Below, piece after piece: positions 16,583 to 25,762 of a stretch of DNA of 64,000 nt (the first letter of the stretch is position 1; every line of letters starts with the position of its first letter). The translations under genes were made by a program, and so were the position numbers. Source of the DNA: Stutzerimonas azotifigens (lineage in GTDB: Bacteria; Pseudomonadota; Gammaproteobacteria; Pseudomonadales; Pseudomonadaceae); contig NZ_JAAMRF010000003.1 in assembly GCF_013522725.1 (NCBI RefSeq), positions 62,001 to 126,000 on the forward strand, read 5' to 3'. The notes under the pieces are model-generated. The model searched no databases. It was not told where the DNA came from and saw nothing but the letters and a program-made list of their open reading frames with translations.

Positions 16583-17989
16583 TCAGCCCAGGATGGCGTT
16601 GAACAGCAGCAGGGTGAGCAGCGAGCTGAGCCAGCCGAGGGTGGACGGGACTGACCAGGTCAGCAGCTGTTGCTTGGCGTTCTTCACGCCGAGCATCCGG
16701 TTGACCACCCAGAAGTAACTGTCGTTGAAATAGCTGAAGACCATCGAACCGATGGCAGCGGCCTGAGCAGCGAACACCATGTTGACGTCGGGGATCGAGG
16801 CCAGGATCGGTGCTGCAATGGACGCCCCGGTGATCATCGCGACCGTACCGCTACCCTGGATCAGGCGCACCAGTGAGGCGATCACGAAGGGAATCAGCAC
16901 CGCTGGCATCGGCAGGGTAGCAACCCACTCCCCCATGTATTGGCCTGCGCCGCTGTCGCGCAACACCGCGCCGAGCGCTCCCCCGGCCCCGGTCACCAGC
17001 AGGATGATCCCGGCGCTTTCCACACCTTTCTCCATTTCCGCGATGACTTCATCGCGCGGGCGACGCGGCACCAGACCGTAGAGCGCTGCAATCACGCCGA
17101 GGCCGACGGCGATCACGGGGTTCCCGACGAACGCGATGATTTGCCCGAACAGACTCTGGGCGAGGGTGCTGTCCCCGTTGAGCTTGGTGATGGTGACGAC
17201 CAGGGTGTTGGCAAAGATCAGCAGGATGGGCAGCAGGATCGGCAGCATCGAAAGCCACAGCGGCGGTAGCTCGGCCTCGCGGGCATCGGCGCGTTCGAGC
17301 ACCTCGCGGTAGGCGGCGGCCGGCTCGATCGGCGGCTGACCGCTCTGGGCGATCATCGCCTCGATGCGCGGACCCATGATGCGCGCGTAAGCCACCAGCA
17401 CGAACATCCCGGGGATGGTGAACACCACGCCCCAGAAGATCATCAGCCCGACATCGATGTTGAATATCCCGGCGATGCCCAGTGGCCCCGGGGTCGGCGG
17501 CACCGCATGGTGGGTCAGCATCAGGCCGCCCGCCAGCGCGATACCCAGGGTGAGCATGGATTTGCCGGTGTTGCGCGACAGGGCACGCACCAGCGGATTG
17601 AGGATGACGAAGGCCGAATCGCAGAAGATCGGCACCGAGACGATATAACCGGTGACCATCATCGCCCATTCTTCGCGCTTGCTGCCCAGCCAGCGAACGA
17701 AGCTGTAGGCCATGCGCTCGGCCGCGCCGGAGACCTCCAGCAGACGGCCCATCATCACGCCGAAGCCGATGACCAGGCCGATGGTCGACAGCGTGGCGCC
17801 AAAGCCGGTGGTAATGGATTTGACCAGCGCGTCGGGTGCCATGCCGCCGACCAGGCCGGCGATAGACGCGGCGATGATCAACGCCAGCAGCGCATGGATA
17901 CGAGTTTTTAGGACCAGCACGATCAGCACGACGATGGCCATGACCAGGCCGACCATCAGCTGTGGACCGGCGATGGAAGTTGCGTCCAT
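16583..17989 (-). CDS. GntP-family permease, probable tetronate (threonate/erythronate) importer
   Basis: A 468-residue polytopic membrane protein of the gluconate:H+ symporter family, with about 12 hydrophobic stretches and the family's 'LTHHAVPPTPGPLGIAGIF' segment. Members import sugar acids by proton symport. It lies 58 bases downstream of denD on the same strand, beside ltnD/otnK/otnC/otnI, so L-threonate and D-erythronate are likely substrates. AGGGG precedes the ATG at 17989. The substrate is inferred from context only. Confidence 0.88.
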   Translation of the reverse strand: MDATSIAGPQLMVGLVMAIVVLIVLVLKTRIHALLALIIAASIAGLVGGMAPDALVKSITTGFGATLSTIGLVIGFGVMMGRLLEVSGAAERMAYSFVRWLGSKREEWAMMVTGYIVSVPIFCDSAFVILNPLVRALSRNTGKSMLTLGIALAGGLMLTHHAVPPTPGPLGIAGIFNIDVGLMIFWGVVFTIPGMFVLVAYARIMGPRIEAMIAQSGQPPIEPAAAYREVLERADAREAELPPLWLSMLPILLPILLIFANTLVVTITKLNGDSTLAQSLFGQIIAFVGNPVIAVGLGVIAALYGLVPRRPRDEVIAEMEKGVESAGIILLVTGAGGALGAVLRDSGAGQYMGEWVATLPMPAVLIPFVIASLVRLIQGSGTVAMITGASIAAPILASIPDVNMVFAAQAAAIGSMVFSYFNDSYFWVVNRMLGVKNAKQQLLTWSVPSTLGWLSSLLTLLLFNAILG

Positions 17990-18047
17990 TGGAAACCCCT
18001 CTTGTTGTTATTGGATGGAGCGACGACGCCAGGTTGGCGCCGCTTGG

Positions 18048-19004
18048 TTAGCGATTCATATCGCGCTGGTGAGCCTTCACGACGCTGTCGAAGTCCGCGT
18101 CGACGCGAAAGCCCAGCTGCAGCGGTCGCTCGATGTCGAAATCGCCGGGCCAGCTGCAGACGATGCGTTGTACCCGCTCGTCCGGCTCGAAGCCGACCCG
18201 CGCACGCGCCGCGTCGCCACCGACGCGGGCAAGGCTGTCGAGCATTTCGCTGACCCTCACGCTGATGCCGGGAAGGTTGAGGGTGCGGCGCAGGCCCAGC
18301 GCCTGGCCGTCCAGGCGCGCGGCATGGAGCAGATTATCGATAACGGTCTGTGGGGACGACAGCCAAAGGCGGGTATCGAGCGGCACCGGGCAGTTGCTCG
18401 CCTCGCCCGACAGGGGCTCGCGGAGAATCCCGCTGGCGAACGACGAGGCTGCGGCGTTGGGCTTGCCAGGACGCACGGAAATGGTTGGCAGGCGGCACAC
18501 GCGGCCGTCGACGAAGCCCTTGCGCGAATAATCGTTGATCAGCAGTTCGGCCATCGCCTTCTGCGCGCCGTAGGAGGATTGCGGCAACGGCGCGAGCGAT
18601 TCGGGCACCTGCTCGGGCATCGGCCCGCCGAATACCGCCAGGGAGCTCGCGAAGACGAAGCGTGGCGTCTGCGCCTGCTGGCGGCAGGCCTCGAGCAGAG
18701 TGCGGGTCGCATCGAAGTTGACCCGCATGCCGAGGTCGAAATCGGCCTCGGCCTGGCCGCTGACGACCGCAGCCAGGTGATAGACCAGGGTCGTACTCGG
18801 ATCGATCAACGAGGCGATGAAGGCCGGATCGGAAACATCGCCTGTGTGCGAGACCACGCGCGGATCATCCACCGGGCAGGGCGCCAGGTCGGCCGAGACG
18901 ATGGTGCCGCCAGCGGGCAGCAGGTCGTTCGCAGTGGGCGCCAGCAGCGCCTCGATCAGACGGGCACCGAGAAAGCCGGCACCGCCGGTTACCAGGATCT
19001 TCAT
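18048..19004 (-). CDS. denD: D-erythronate dehydrogenase (NAD-dependent epimerase/dehydratase family)
   Basis: A 318-residue short-chain dehydrogenase of the extended type: Rossmann 'MKILVTGGAGFLGARLIEALL' region at the N-terminus, and catalytic Ser then Tyr-x-x-x-Lys in 'SSYGAQKAMAE'. DenD proteins of tetronate gene clusters oxidise D-erythronate to 2-oxo-tetronate. It is divergent from the regulator-ltnD-otnK-otnC-otnI set and followed by the transporter. The ATG at 19004 has GGAG 9 bases upstream. A UDP-sugar epimerase would look similar; the neighbouring otn genes decide the call. Confidence 0.85.
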   Translation of the reverse strand: MKILVTGGAGFLGARLIEALLAPTANDLLPAGGTIVSADLAPCPVDDPRVVSHTGDVSDPAFIASLIDPSTTLVYHLAAVVSGQAEADFDLGMRVNFDATRTLLEACRQQAQTPRFVFASSLAVFGGPMPEQVPESLAPLPQSSYGAQKAMAELLINDYSRKGFVDGRVCRLPTISVRPGKPNAAASSFASGILREPLSGEASNCPVPLDTRLWLSSPQTVIDNLLHAARLDGQALGLRRTLNLPGISVRVSEMLDSLARVGGDAARARVGFEPDERVQRIVCSWPGDFDIERPLQLGFRVDADFDSVVKAHQRDMNR

Positions 19005-19076
19005 GCATCGCACTCCGCTTCAGGAGAATATTCGGGCAGTGATGTGGCACGCCCATTCTTGTTATCGACGAATCAG

Positions 19077-19104
19077 GTGACAGGTAGTTGTCATGTTGTA
19101 TGAT
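19077..19104 (+). promoter_or_regulatory. Promoter with overlapping palindromic operator, tetronate locus
   Basis: GTGACA (19077-19082), 16 bases, then TATGAT (19099-19104) form a reasonable rightward promoter. TGACA (19078-19082) and TGTCA (19089-19093) make a 16-base palindrome overlapping the -35 region. It lies between denD and the GntR-type regulator, the expected place for that regulator's operator. Confidence 0.45.
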
Positions 19105-19189
19105 GAATTTAACGTTGGCGCAACCGTTCGCACCGTTCTCCTTTGTCCGCAGTGCTGGCAAAAACGCGTGATGGTTGCCGGGAGCCCGA

Positions 19190-19906
19190 GTGAATATGCT
19201 GAACGACGCCACCCCCAAGCTGGCCGAACGACTGGCCAAGCGCCTGAGCACGGCGGTCCATGAAGGTCAGCTGACCGCCGGAACGCGGCTGCCCACCGAG
19301 CAGGCGCTGTGCGAGCAGTACGGTGTCAGCCGCACCGTGGTGCGCGAGGCCATTTCGATGCTCAAGCGCGAGGGCATGCTCACCTCGCGCCAGGGCAGCG
19401 GCACCTTCGTCGTCCCCAACCCCTCCGTGGCGCTGCGCCTGTCGCCGCCGCAGGGCAACTTCGAGGCCGTGGTGGAAATCCTCGAGCTTCGCAGCGCCCT
19501 CGAGATCAAGGCCGCCGAGTTGGCCGCGGCGCGCCGCACCAACGCTCAGCTGCGGGCGATGCGCAACGCCTTGGCCGAGCTCGACGAGGCGGTCGAGCGG
19601 GGGGAGGACGGGGTGCGCGAAGACCTCGCCTTTCACCGTTCGGTGGTCGCTGCCACCGGCAACCAGCACTTTCTCGAAACCATCGATTTCCTGCATCAGC
19701 TGGTGCAGCAGGCGATCAGCGTGACCCGTCGCAACGAGGCGCGTAACGCCCGCTACATGCACCAGGTCGACCGGGAGCACCACGCGCTGCTCGACGCGAT
19801 CGACGCGGGTGACAGCGAGGCGGCGCGGCGCGCGGCCTCCACCCATCTGCACAATGCCGAAGCCCGTCTGCGTGAAGCGCAAAGCGAGGCCGACATCTCC
19901 TTATAA
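19190..19906 (+). CDS. GntR-family (FadR/FCD) regulator of tetronate catabolism
   Basis: A 238-residue regulator. The winged helix spans about 10-75 ('GTRLPTEQALCEQYGVSRTVVREAI', 'RQGSGTFV' wing), and an FCD effector domain covers about 90-230, with metal-binding type motifs 'DLAFHRSVV' and 'EHHALLDAI'. FCD regulators sense carboxylic acids, fitting control of the flanking acid-sugar genes. GTG at 19190 has a GGGAG site five bases upstream; ATG 19196 is the alternative. It is followed after 22 bases by ltnD, so it is probably first gene of that operon. Confidence 0.88.
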   Translation: MNMLNDATPKLAERLAKRLSTAVHEGQLTAGTRLPTEQALCEQYGVSRTVVREAISMLKREGMLTSRQGSGTFVVPNPSVALRLSPPQGNFEAVVEILELRSALEIKAAELAAARRTNAQLRAMRNALAELDEAVERGEDGVREDLAFHRSVVAATGNQHFLETIDFLHQLVQQAISVTRRNEARNARYMHQVDREHHALLDAIDAGDSEAARRAASTHLHNAEARLREAQSEADISL

Positions 19907-19928
19907 CAACCACAAGAGGACTCACCAG

Positions 19929-20837
19929 ATGACAGCGATATCCAGCGTTGGCGTGGTCGGCCTGGGCTCCATGGGCCTGGGCATGGCGCGTTCCCTGTTG
20001 CGAGCCGGACTGCCGGTATGGGGCTACGACATCCGTGAGGATGTGTGTCAGGCCTTCGTCGCAGAGGGCGGCCAACCGGTGACCGCGCTGGCCAATAGCG
20101 CTGCGTCCGGCGACCTGCTGTTCATCGTGGTGGTCAACGCCGCGCAAACCGAGCAGTTGCTGTTCGGCGAGCAGGGCATCGCCGCACGCCTGCGTCCGGG
20201 AGCCGTGGTGATCGCCTGCGCGACCATTTCTGCCGCCGCTGCCCGGCGCATATCGGCGCGGCTGGCCGAGCAGCAGGTGCTGATGCTCGATGCGCCGATC
20301 TCGGGAGGCGCCGTGCGCGCCGCCGCCGGCGAGCTGACGATCATGGCCTCGGGCCCTGCCGCCGCGTTCGAAAGGGCCGAAACGGCGCTTGCGGCGGTAG
20401 CCGCCAAGATCTACCGCCTGGGTGACGAAGCCGGGCAGGGCTCGCAGATCAAACTGGTCAACCAGTTGCTGGCTGGTGTGCACATCGCCGCCGCGGCAGA
20501 GGCCATGGCCTACGGCATACGCCAGGGCTGCGATCCGCAGGCGCTGTATGACGTGATCAGCCACAGCGCCGGCAATTCCTGGATGTTCGAAAACCGCGTG
20601 CCGCACTTGCTGGCCGGTGATTACCAGCCGCGCTCGGCGGTGGACATCTTCGTCAAGGACCTGGGCCTGGTGCTCGACAGCGCACAGGACGCCGTCTTCC
20701 CGCTGCCGCTCACCGCCAGCGCACACCAGATGTTCAAGCAGGCGTCGGCCGCCGGGCTGGGGCGAGAGGACGACATCGCCGTGGCGAAGATCTTCCCGGG
20801 TATCCGCCTGCCTTCCGCTGCCAACGAGGAGATGTGA
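19929..20837 (+). CDS. ltnD: L-threonate dehydrogenase (beta-hydroxyacid dehydrogenase family)
   Basis: A 302-residue NAD-dependent dehydrogenase with 'VGVVGLGSMGLGMA' dinucleotide site, substrate motif 'DAPISGGAVRAAAGELTIMASG' region and the catalytic lysine in 'QIKLVNQLLAG'. LtnD oxidises L-threonate to 2-oxo-tetronate. Start at 19929 follows GAGGA. The stop codon overlaps the region just before otnK. It belongs to an operon whose other members process the same intermediate, so L-threonate rather than hydroxyisobutyrate is the expected substrate. Confidence 0.9.
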   Translation: MTAISSVGVVGLGSMGLGMARSLLRAGLPVWGYDIREDVCQAFVAEGGQPVTALANSAASGDLLFIVVVNAAQTEQLLFGEQGIAARLRPGAVVIACATISAAAARRISARLAEQQVLMLDAPISGGAVRAAAGELTIMASGPAAAFERAETALAAVAAKIYRLGDEAGQGSQIKLVNQLLAGVHIAAAAEAMAYGIRQGCDPQALYDVISHSAGNSWMFENRVPHLLAGDYQPRSAVDIFVKDLGLVLDSAQDAVFPLPLTASAHQMFKQASAAGLGREDDIAVAKIFPGIRLPSAANEEM

Positions 20838-20839
20838 CC

Positions 20840-22111
20840 ATGCCCCTGATCGGATGCATCGCCGACGATTTCACCGGCGCGACCGACCTTGCCAGCATGC
20901 TGGTCCGCGGCGGCGCCCGCACCGTGCAGACCATCGGCGTGCCGCGCCGGCCGCTGGAACTGGGCGAGGCCGATGCCTTGGTGGTGTCGCTCAAGTCGCG
21001 CAACCTGGCGCCGGCCGAGGCGGTCGCGCAGTCGCTGCAGGCCCTCGACTGGCTGCGCCAGCAGGGGTGCCGGCAGTTCTACTTCAAGTATTGCTCGACC
21101 TTCGACTCCACCGCCGAAGGCAACATCGGCCCAGTCGCCGATGCATTGCTGCAGGCCCTGGGCAGCGATTTCACCGTGGCCTGCCCGGCGTTTCCGGAAA
21201 ACCGCCGCAGCATCTTCAACGGGTACCTGTTCGCCAATGACGTGCTGCTCAACGAAAGTGGCATGCAGGACCATCCGCTGACACCCATGCGTGACGCCAA
21301 CCTCCTGCGTGTGCTGCAACCGCAGACCGCACACAAGGTCGGCCTGATCGACTACCGCACCCTGCGCACTGGCGTCGAGGCGACCCGCCAGCGAATCGCC
21401 GCGCTACGTGCCGAAGGCGTCGGCATCGCCATCAGCGACGCCATCGACAACCAGGATCTCACGGTGCTTGGCGCTGCCTGCGCCGATCTGCCGTTGGTCA
21501 CCGCAGGCTCCGGACTGGCGCTGGGCATGGCCCAGGACTGGCAGGCCAGGGGACTGCTCACGGCCAGCGGCGAAGCCAGTCGGCTGGAGACGGGCTGGGG
21601 TCGCCAGGCGATTCTCAGCGGCAGCTGTTCGCGGGCTACCCTCGGCCAGATCGAGCAGGCTGCGGCCGTGTATCCCGCGTTTCGCCTCGAGGCCGGCGAG
21701 CTGATGGCCCGTGGCGACGCGGTGGTCGCCGAGGCGCTGGCCTGGGCCGCCGAGCGACAAGGGCCGATACTGATCTACGCCAGCAGCCCACCCGAGGAAG
21801 TCCGCCGCGTGCAGCAGCAGTTCGGCACCCAGCAGGTCGGCGAGCGCATCGAAGCGGCGCTGGCGGCGATTGCGCGCGAGCTGGTCGAACAGCAGGGCGT
21901 AGGCCAACTGCTGGTGGCCGGCGGCGAGACCTCCGGTGCGGTGGTCGGCGCGCTGGGCATCGAGGGTTTGCGCATCGGGCCGAGCATCGATCCCGGCGTG
22001 CCCTGGACCCAGACGCTCGGCCAATCCGGGCGGCCGCTAGCGCTGGCGCTCAAGTCCGGCAACTTCGGCAGCGCCGATTTCATGGTCAAGGCCTGGGAGA
22101 TGCTCGCATGA
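20840..22111 (+). CDS. otnK: 3-oxo-tetronate kinase (DUF1537 family)
   Basis: A 423-residue kinase of the former DUF1537 family, opening MPLIGCIADDFTGATDLASM with the conserved 'ADDFTGATD' motif and ending with the glycine-rich nucleotide-binding half ('VAGGETSGAVV', 'LKSGNFG'). It phosphorylates 3-oxo-tetronate at O4. ATG 20840 lies 7 bases after GAGGAG; it starts 2 bases after the ltnD stop. The ATGA overlap with otnC shows translational coupling. Family function is established for this gene neighbourhood. Confidence 0.92.
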   Translation: MPLIGCIADDFTGATDLASMLVRGGARTVQTIGVPRRPLELGEADALVVSLKSRNLAPAEAVAQSLQALDWLRQQGCRQFYFKYCSTFDSTAEGNIGPVADALLQALGSDFTVACPAFPENRRSIFNGYLFANDVLLNESGMQDHPLTPMRDANLLRVLQPQTAHKVGLIDYRTLRTGVEATRQRIAALRAEGVGIAISDAIDNQDLTVLGAACADLPLVTAGSGLALGMAQDWQARGLLTASGEASRLETGWGRQAILSGSCSRATLGQIEQAAAVYPAFRLEAGELMARGDAVVAEALAWAAERQGPILIYASSPPEEVRRVQQQFGTQQVGERIEAALAAIARELVEQQGVGQLLVAGGETSGAVVGALGIEGLRIGPSIDPGVPWTQTLGQSGRPLALALKSGNFGSADFMVKAWEMLA

Positions 22112-22749
22112 GCGAAGAAAGCGCACTGCGCGAAGAAATCGTTGAAATCGGCCGTTCGCTCTACCTCCGCGGGCTAAGCCCCGGTTCCTCGGGCAACATC
22201 AGCGCGCGCCTGGACGACGGCTGGCTGCTGACGCCGACCAATGCCTGCCTCGGGCGGTTGGACCCGGGCGATATCGCCAAGCTCGACTGGCAAGGCAACC
22301 ACCTGGCCGGCAAGCCGGCATCCAAGGAGGCCTTCCTGCACCGAGCCGTCTACGAGGGCCGTGAAGACTCCGGCGCCATCGTGCACCTGCACTGCACCCA
22401 CTCGGCCGCGGTGTCCTGTCTGGACTGCCTGGACGCGACCTCCTGCCTGCCACCGCTGACGCCCTATTTCGTCATGCGTGTCGGCAGGCTGCCGCTGATC
22501 CCGTATCACCGTCCCGGCGATCCGCAGCTGGGCGAGGCGATTCGCGGGCTGGTCGGGCAGCACAGCTCGGTGTTGCTCGCCAATCACGGGCCGGTCGTCT
22601 CGGGCAAGAGCCTGGAGGCGGCTACCTACGCGATCGAAGAACTCGAAGAAACCGCCAAGCTGTACCTGCTGCTGCGTCAGCAGCCGGTACGCCCGCTCGA
22701 TGATGACCAGATCGAAGAACTGCGCCAGACCTTCGGCGCTCAATGGTGA
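22108..22749 (+). CDS. otnC: 3-oxo-tetronate 4-phosphate decarboxylase (class II aldolase family)
   Basis: A 213-residue class II aldolase-fold protein with zinc ligands in '[11 protein letters not shown]' and '[11 protein letters not shown]', and phosphate loop '[10 protein letters not shown]'. OtnC decarboxylates 3-oxo-tetronate 4-phosphate to dihydroxyacetone phosphate, sending the carbons to central metabolism. ATGA overlap with otnK at the start and near-overlap with otnI at the end. Confidence 0.9.
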   Translation: MSEESALREEIVEIGRSLYLRGLSPGSSGNISARLDDGWLLTPTNACLGRLDPGDIAKLDWQGNHLAGKPASKEAFLHRAVYEGREDSGAIVHLHCTHSAAVSCLDCLDATSCLPPLTPYFVMRVGRLPLIPYHRPGDPQLGEAIRGLVGQHSSVLLANHGPVVSGKSLEAATYAIEELEETAKLYLLLRQQPVRPLDDDQIEELRQTFGAQW

Positions 22750-22754
22750 CCGCT

Positions 22755-23531
22755 ATGCCACGATTCGCTGCCAACCTCAGCATGCTGTTCAACGACGCCC
22801 CCTTCCTGGAGCGCTTCGGCCGTGCCGCCGCCGCGGGCTTCAAGGGCGTGGAATACCTGTTTCCCTACGACTTCGCGCCGGCCGAGCTGGCCGAGCGGCT
22901 GGCCGAGCATGGCTTGAGCCAGGTGCTGTTCAACCTGCCGCCGGGCGATTTCGCCGCGGGCGAGCGGGGCATCGCGGCCCTGCCGGGACGTGAGGCGGAA
23001 TTTCGCGAGAGCGTGGACCGCGCCGTCGAATACGCCCGCGCCCTGGGCTGCCCGAGGCTGCACGCGATGGCGGGGCTGGTGAGCGACGAGCGCCAGCGCC
23101 CACGGATGCGTGAGGTGTACCTGGAGAATCTGCGCTATGCCGCGCGGCGTCTGGCCGAGCACGACCTGACGCTGTTGATCGAGCCGATCAATACCCGCTC
23201 GATTCCGGGCTACTTCATCAACCGCCAGGCCGAGGGCCATGCGATTTTGGCCGAGCTGGGCGAGCCGAACCTGCGGGTGCAGCTGGACCTGTTCCATGCG
23301 CAGATCATGGAGGGCGACCTGACCGTCTGCTTCAGGCGCCACCAGGCGGGTATCGGGCACATCCAGATCGCCGGGGTGCCGGATCGCCACGAGCCGGACC
23401 TGGGCGAGGTGAACTTCCCTTACCTGTTCGCCCTGCTCGACGAGGCCGGCTACGACGGCTGGATCGGCTGCGAGTACAACCCGCGCGGCCTCACCGAAGA
23501 CGGCCTAGGCTGGTTCGCGCCCTGGCGCTGA
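22755..23531 (+). CDS. otnI: 2-oxo-tetronate isomerase (Hyi family TIM barrel)
   Basis: A 258-residue TIM-barrel isomerase of the hydroxypyruvate isomerase family, opening [21 protein letters not shown]. Metal/acid residues are in '[15 protein letters not shown]', '[13 protein letters not shown]' and 'GCEYNP'. It interconverts 2-oxo- and 3-oxo-tetronate, linking LtnD/DenD to OtnK. The start 22755 matches the family; ATG 22743 would overlap otnC and add four residues. It is the last gene of the otn operon; agmatine deiminase converges 7 bases on. Confidence 0.9.
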   Translation: MPRFAANLSMLFNDAPFLERFGRAAAAGFKGVEYLFPYDFAPAELAERLAEHGLSQVLFNLPPGDFAAGERGIAALPGREAEFRESVDRAVEYARALGCPRLHAMAGLVSDERQRPRMREVYLENLRYAARRLAEHDLTLLIEPINTRSIPGYFINRQAEGHAILAELGEPNLRVQLDLFHAQIMEGDLTVCFRRHQAGIGHIQIAGVPDRHEPDLGEVNFPYLFALLDEAGYDGWIGCEYNPRGLTEDGLGWFAPWR

Positions 23532-23538
23532 GGCTCCG

Positions 23539-24639
23539 CTAGCGCGGCAACGGCTGCTGCTGGGTGATGCAGTGGATGTTGCCGCCGCCGAGCAGGATCT
23601 CCCGGCCCGGCACCATCACCACCTGGTGCTCGGGGAACACCTCGGCCAGGATGCGTTCGGCCTGGGCATCCAGTGGATCGCCGAAGGCCGGCGCGATGAT
23701 TCCGCCGTTGACGATCAGGAAGTTCACGTAGCTGCCGGCCAGCCGCACCGAAGGGTCGCGTGGCTGACTGCCGTCGAGCGCCACCACGCCGGCGCATTCC
23801 TCGGCGCTGGCGTGCAGCGGGCCGGGGATCGGCATCCTGTGTACGGTGATGGCCCGGCCCTTGGCGTCGCGCGCCTTTTCAAGCACGGCCATCGCCGCCT
23901 GACAACGCTCGAAGTTGGGATCGGCCGGGTCGTCGGTCCAGGCCAGCAGCACCTCGCCTGGGCGCACGAAGCAGCAGAAGTTGTCGACGTGCCCGTCGGT
24001 CTCGTCGTTGTAGAGGCCGTGGGGCAGCCAGATGATGCTGTCAACCGCCAGGTGCTCGCGCAGCACGTTTTCGATCTGCTCGCGGGACAGGTGCGGATTG
24101 CGGTTGCGGTTGAGCAGGCATTCCTCGGTGGTGATCAGAGTGCCTTCGCCGTCCACGTGGATCGAGCCGCCCTCGAGCACGAAACCCTCGGTGCGGTAGC
24201 GGTCGCAGCGCTCGATCTCGAGAATCTTCTGCGCCACTTCGTCGTCGCGCTGCCAGTCGGCATAGAGTCCGCCGTCGAGGCCGCCCCAGGCATTGAAGGT
24301 CCAGTCCACGCCGCGCAAACCGCCCTTGCCGTCGATGACGAAGGTCGGGCCGGTGTCGCGCACCCAGGCGTCGTCGGTGCTCATTTCCACCACGCGGATG
24401 CGCGCATCGTCCAGCGCCGCGCGGGCGACGTGATACTGCCCGGCGGTGGCGCAGACGGTGACCGGCTCGAAACGGGCGATGGCCTTGGCCACCGCGGCGA
24501 AGGCGTCCTGCGCATCCGCACCGTCGTTACGCCAGTTGTCCGGGCGCTGCGGCCAGACCATCCACGTCTGGCTGTGCGGGGCCCATTCGGCGGGCATGAA
24601 GTAACCGTCGGTGCGCGGCGTGGTGGTCAGGGTGGTCAT
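23539..24639 (-). CDS. aguA: Agmatine deiminase
   Basis: A 366-residue member of the peptidyl-arginine deiminase-like fold. Substrate-binding '[13 protein letters not shown]', '[14 protein letters not shown]' and nucleophile C357 in '[13 protein letters not shown]' are all present. It hydrolyses agmatine to N-carbamoylputrescine and ammonia in the cytoplasm. It lies downstream of aguB on the same strand, with a repeat element in the 106-base gap. Length and motifs match P. aeruginosa AguA (PA0292). Confidence 0.96.
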   Translation of the reverse strand: MTTLTTTPRTDGYFMPAEWAPHSQTWMVWPQRPDNWRNDGADAQDAFAAVAKAIARFEPVTVCATAGQYHVARAALDDARIRVVEMSTDDAWVRDTGPTFVIDGKGGLRGVDWTFNAWGGLDGGLYADWQRDDEVAQKILEIERCDRYRTEGFVLEGGSIHVDGEGTLITTEECLLNRNRNPHLSREQIENVLREHLAVDSIIWLPHGLYNDETDGHVDNFCCFVRPGEVLLAWTDDPADPNFERCQAAMAVLEKARDAKGRAITVHRMPIPGPLHASAEECAGVVALDGSQPRDPSVRLAGSYVNFLIVNGGIIAPAFGDPLDAQAERILAEVFPEHQVVMVPGREILLGGGNIHCITQQQPLPR

Positions 24640-24653
24640 GGTGATGTCCGTGT

Positions 24654-24732
24654 GTAGGGTGGAAAACGGCCGCAGGCCTTTTCCACCGACTGTTGGCCTA
24701 GCGGTGGAAACGCTGCGCGGTTTCCACCCTAC
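24654..24732. repeat. Inverted-repeat element GTAGGGTGGAAA...TTTCCACCCTAC between aguB and aguA
   Basis: GTAGGGTGGAAA (24654-24665) and TTTCCACCCTAC (24721-24732) are perfect 12-base complements. A second pair inside (CCTTTTCCACC and GGTGGAAACG) makes the element nearly self-complementary over 79 bases. The related GTAGGGTGGATG...CATCCACC occurs at 53183-53211. It resembles non-coding repeats scattered between genes in this bacterial group and would form a strong hairpin in the aguBA transcript. Confidence 0.7.
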
Positions 24733-24745
24733 GGATGGCGGTGGC

Positions 24746-25627
24746 TCAGTTGGAGGGCTGCGAGCCGTCCAGGGTGCGGATCGGGCTGTACAGGTTCGGC
24801 CGGCGATCGCGGAACACGCCCCAGGCGCTGCGGATGTGCTCGAGCTGGTCGAGGTCGAACTGATGCACCAGCACGCCTTCGCTGGTTTCGTCCAATTCCT
24901 CGACCTTGGCGCCGAATTGGTCGGCGATGAACGAGGAGCCGTAGAAGGTGATGTCGTAGCCGTCCTGCTCTTCGCGGCCGATGCGGTTGCTGGCGATCAG
25001 CGGCATCAGGTTCGCACCGGCATGGCCCTGCTGCACGCGCTGCCAGTGGTCGCGCGAGGAAATGGTGGAGTCATGCGGCTCGCTGCCGATGGCGGTCGGG
25101 TAGAACAACAGTTCGGCCCCCATCAGCGCCATGCTGCGGGCGGTTTCCGGGAACCACTGGTCCCAGCAGATGGCCACACCGATCTTGGCGTAACGGGTGT
25201 TCCACACCTTGAAGCCGGTGTCGCCCGGGTTGAAGTAGTACTTCTCGTGGTAGCCGGGGCCGTCCGGGATGTGGCTCTTGCGGTAGACGCCGAGCAGCTT
25301 GCCGTCGGCATCGATGATGGCGATGGAATTGAAGCGCGCGCGTCCCGACAGTTCGAAGAAGCTCACCGGCAGCACCACCTGCAGTTCGGCGGCGACTTTC
25401 TGGAAGTGCTGGATGGCCGGGTTTTCTTCGACCGAGGTGGCCAGCTGCAGGTACTCCGGATTCGGCTTCTGGCAGAAGTAGGGCGTCTCGAACAATTCCT
25501 GGATCAGGATGATCTGCGCGCCTTTGGCGGCCGCCTCGCGGACCAGCTTTTCGGCGTTGGCGATGTTCGCTTCGCGATCCCAGGAACAGGCCATCTGGGT
25601 GGCGGCAACGGTAACGATACGGGACAT
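24746..25627 (-). CDS. aguB: N-carbamoylputrescine amidohydrolase
   Basis: A 293-residue nitrilase-fold hydrolase with the Glu-Lys-Cys triad: glutamate in '[11 protein letters not shown]', lysine in '[12 protein letters not shown]' and cysteine in '[12 protein letters not shown]'. It splits N-carbamoylputrescine to putrescine, CO2 and ammonia, following AguA. The upstream gap contains palindromes likely used by the adjacent TetR regulator. Putrescine made here would feed the spu genes at 49428-60186. Confidence 0.96.
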   Translation of the reverse strand: MSRIVTVAATQMACSWDREANIANAEKLVREAAAKGAQIILIQELFETPYFCQKPNPEYLQLATSVEENPAIQHFQKVAAELQVVLPVSFFELSGRARFNSIAIIDADGKLLGVYRKSHIPDGPGYHEKYYFNPGDTGFKVWNTRYAKIGVAICWDQWFPETARSMALMGAELLFYPTAIGSEPHDSTISSRDHWQRVQQGHAGANLMPLIASNRIGREEQDGYDITFYGSSFIADQFGAKVEELDETSEGVLVHQFDLDQLEHIRSAWGVFRDRRPNLYSPIRTLDGSQPSN

Positions 25628-25685
25628 GGAAAACCTCGCGAATGCTGGCGTGAAGACGGCCCGAATGGGTGTTGCGAAATTTATT

Positions 25686-25761
25686 CGATAGTTATCCGGA
25701 TTAAAAGCGCTATCTGTCGCTTTTTAAGTTGCTCGCGGCCGTATTAACTCGATAAATATCG
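25686..25761. promoter_or_regulatory. Candidate AguR operators upstream of aguB
   Basis: CGATA-AA-TATCG (25750-25761) is a perfect short palindrome and CGATA-GT-TATCC (25686-25697) is a near copy 64 bases away. Between them AAAAGCG (25703-25709) and CGCTTTT (25718-25724) form another inverted repeat, possibly the end of the regulator transcript. The gap is AT-rich compared with its surroundings, as expected of the aguBA promoter. Confidence 0.45.
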
Positions 25762-25762
25762 A

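Noticed and set aside
24640-24745. Repeat between aguB and aguA as part of a CRISPR array
   Set aside because: Only one inverted pair is present, with no regularly spaced direct repeats or cas genes.
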